Source: Pacificibacter marinus (GTDB lineage Bacteria > Pseudomonadota > Alphaproteobacteria > Rhodobacterales > Rhodobacteraceae). Taken from it: a stretch of DNA of 64,000 nt. The notes beneath the pieces are model-generated. The model saw only the letters and a list, made by a program, of their open reading frames with translations, searched no databases and was not told the origin of the DNA. Of this stretch, positions 62,593 through 64,000 are shown in pieces. The first letter of the stretch is position 1; every line of letters begins with the position of its first letter. Position numbers and translations under genes: made by a program. The stretch is taken from contig NZ_JAHKPU010000019.1 in the NCBI RefSeq assembly GCF_018860505.1, positions 186,001 through 250,000 on the forward strand, in the 5' to 3' direction.

Positions 62593-63297
62593 ATGCCCCA
62601 TACCCTGTTGCCCGCTGTTGACGAATTGGCCGACCTGCGTCGCAACCTTGCCGATTTGCGTCAGCGCGAACTTGAATTGTGTGATGAAATTCGTGCGACC
62701 GCGACCGAACTCGGGGCCACGCAGATCGCGGGCGACACGCGTATGGCTATGATTGAAACGCGTAGACCGCGACAATTGGATACCTCCAAACTGCCCAACG
62801 AGATTTTGAACAATCCCGATATGTTTAGCGCTGCCCTCCAGACCCATGTGCTGCTTTGGCCAAAGACAAGCACGGCAAAAATGAACGATGCGCAGGGTGT
62901 TTGCGAACGTGTCGAGGACAGCAGCTCTCTTGACCCTACCGCCGAGGTTCCGATCTTTGAGACCACGGGGGCGGATGCTCCACTGCCCGCGCGAGATATG
63001 CCCACGCTCGACGTCCACGAAATTGCCAAGACCGCCGAAGAAATCGTACCACCTGCCGACCTGCGGGCCACGCAGTTCACGGAATTGCAGCCCATGGGCG
63101 ATTTGACAGAAGAAGACCTCGATGCTGCGATTTATGCCGCCGACCAAAGCATGCCTGCCGCGACTGATCCCGATGCGGTCCTCAGCGCCGATGTCTTGCA
63201 AGCCGACGCCGACACCCGCGTGGAAAATTCGGAAACATTTGAAACCAAAGAGCCTGCGCCTTTCGTGACGCGCCGCATCATCGGAATGACCGCCTAA
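62593..63297 (+). CDS. coiled-coil protein, paralogue of the 111-residue gene downstream
   Basis: The 234-residue protein has an N-terminal coiled coil (VDELADLRRNLADLRQRELE), a conserved LDTSKLPNEILNNPDMFSAA segment near residue 63, and an acidic low-complexity C-terminus. The N-terminal 85 residues match the gene at 63367-63702. No enzyme motif is seen. AAGGAGA lies before the ATG. A longer open frame on the other strand here is a shadow of this gene. Confidence 0.75.
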   Translation: MPHTLLPAVDELADLRRNLADLRQRELELCDEIRATATELGATQIAGDTRMAMIETRRPRQLDTSKLPNEILNNPDMFSAALQTHVLLWPKTSTAKMNDAQGVCERVEDSSSLDPTAEVPIFETTGADAPLPARDMPTLDVHEIAKTAEEIVPPADLRATQFTELQPMGDLTEEDLDAAIYAADQSMPAATDPDAVLSADVLQADADTRVENSETFETKEPAPFVTRRIIGMTA

Positions 63298-63366
63298 AAG
63301 GGCCGCAATCACAGACCGTCTCGGCACAAAAGTACCGCCAAACGTAGATCCAGAAGGAAACATCGC

Positions 63367-63702
63367 ATGTATCAGCCCAATTGCCCCGTCGACGAACTTG
63401 CAAAACTGCGTGCGAAAATCGCTGAACTGCGCGCCCGTGAAACCACGCTTGAGAGACGGTTTATTGAGCTGCGCAATCAAGGCACGTTTACGGGGTTCGC
63501 GGGCAATGTTGTGGTGAGCCACTGCGCCCATGACGTCTTTGATATTTCCAAATTGCCCGAGACCATTTTGAACGACCCCGCGTTTTATGCGCGACGCCAA
63601 GTCACTTCTGTGCGTATAGAACCGCATGTGGACATCGACGGCCAATCGTGGATCGCGGGCATCAGTCAACCCGCTGCTTCCAATATGATTGAGCATCAAT
63701 AA
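63367..63702 (+). CDS. short coiled-coil protein, paralogue of the 234-residue gene upstream
   Basis: The 111-residue protein starts with VDELAKLRAKIAELRARETT, then has FDISKLPETILNDPAFYARR in the same place as its neighbour. The acidic tail is absent. It follows a good GAAGGAAACATCGC site. The pair suggests a local duplication; no function is known to me. Confidence 0.75.
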   Translation: MYQPNCPVDELAKLRAKIAELRARETTLERRFIELRNQGTFTGFAGNVVVSHCAHDVFDISKLPETILNDPAFYARRQVTSVRIEPHVDIDGQSWIAGISQPAASNMIEHQ

Positions 63703-63755
63703 CGCACGACGACAAACTGCTACATGCCGAGCCGTTGCAACGCTAAGCTGCGGCA

Positions 63756-63998
63756 TCAAAAAACAAGCCGCTTGCGCGGTGCCACTCCACGATACGCCGC
63801 GCCCATGTAATCGGCCAGCAAAGCCATATCCATTTGGCTCAACTCCACTTGAGACCAACCGTCGTCTTGCGCTTCAACAACGCCAGAACGACAAAATTCG
63901 AACAAAGCCGTATGTTGCGGGGCGCCAAGTTTAAGCAACCCAACGCCCTTGCCGCGTAAGACAGCAAAGGCATTGTCCTCATGCGAAAAGACCTGAGC
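63756..63998 (-). CDS. C-terminal end of an unrecognised protein (partial)
   Basis: An open frame runs from the window end to a stop at 63756, reading HEDNAFAVLRGKGVGLLKLG, APQHTALFEFCRSGV and MDMALLADYMGAAYRGVAPR. The start is beyond the window. I do not recognise the family; it is not a urease subunit. Confidence 0.6.
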   Translation of the reverse strand, partial: AQVFSHEDNAFAVLRGKGVGLLKLGAPQHTALFEFCRSGVVEAQDDGWSQVELSQMDMALLADYMGAAYRGVAPRKRLVF

Positions 63999-64000
63999 CC

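Noticed and set aside
62500-63858. Long minus-strand open frame (452 codons)
   Set aside because: It is antisense to two plausible paralogous plus-strand genes with ribosome sites, and its residues (Cys-, Arg- and Gly-rich, no motif) look like a shadow.

Overview
The window reads as a chromosome segment from an alphaproteobacterium of the Rhodobacteraceae, probably the Roseobacter clade. The evidence is a complete-looking RcGTA-type gene transfer agent cluster, a pyruvate dehydrogenase E1-beta with its own lipoyl domain, a fabD-fabG-acpP-fabF-mltG cluster, and a full C-P lyase locus with a PhnF repressor. No rRNA or CRISPR array is visible. One tRNA gene, tRNA-Thr(UGU), is present.

Layout. 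1-3 kb: end of pdhA, then pdhB and pdhC, closed by a terminator. 3-4.8 kb: an unrecognised 290-residue protein and cysE. 5.0-20.0 kb (minus strand): the gene transfer agent cluster, from small terminase (g1, near 20 kb) to the 1301-residue host-specificity protein and a DUF2793 protein (near 5 kb). All structural parts are present, but the portal gene is broken by a perfect 11-bp tandem duplication. 20.5-28 kb: an APC-like transporter, then mltG, fabF, acpP, fabG and fabD on the minus strand, with an opposing PilZ-domain gene lodged between acpP and fabF. 28.3-32 kb: rpsF-rpsR-rplI, a lytic-transglycosylase-like lipoprotein, a small secreted protein and tig. 32.3-33.1 kb: an acidic lipoprotein.

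33.4-46.3 kb is a phosphonate locus. phnCDEE encode uptake. An SDR and a hexapeptide acetyltransferase are translationally coupled or adjacent to them. Divergent phnF faces phnGHIJKLN. A DUF1045 2H-phosphoesterase-like gene lies on the opposite strand between phnN and phnM. No phnP is present in the window, and the DUF1045 protein is a reasonable candidate for the missing cyclic-phosphate hydrolysis step.

46.3-54.3 kb is accessory. It has two divergent paralogous AraC-type regulators 0.7 kb apart, a short charged protein with an N-terminal module I associate with larger Rhodobacteraceae proteins, a secreted RTX-repeat/Hint-domain protein, and a decayed integrative-element end beside tRNA-Thr. 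That end holds a P4-type integrase with an in-frame stop and an IS3-family remnant. 54.4-64 kb returns to ordinary content: gluconokinase, an iron-type ABC permease without its partners, a sulfotransferase-like protein, a zinc-metallopeptidase-like protein, GapR, small hypotheticals, ureEFG without urease structural genes in the window, and a pair of paralogous coiled-coil proteins.

Functional names rest on recognition of conserved motifs in the translations and on gene order. No database search was run.
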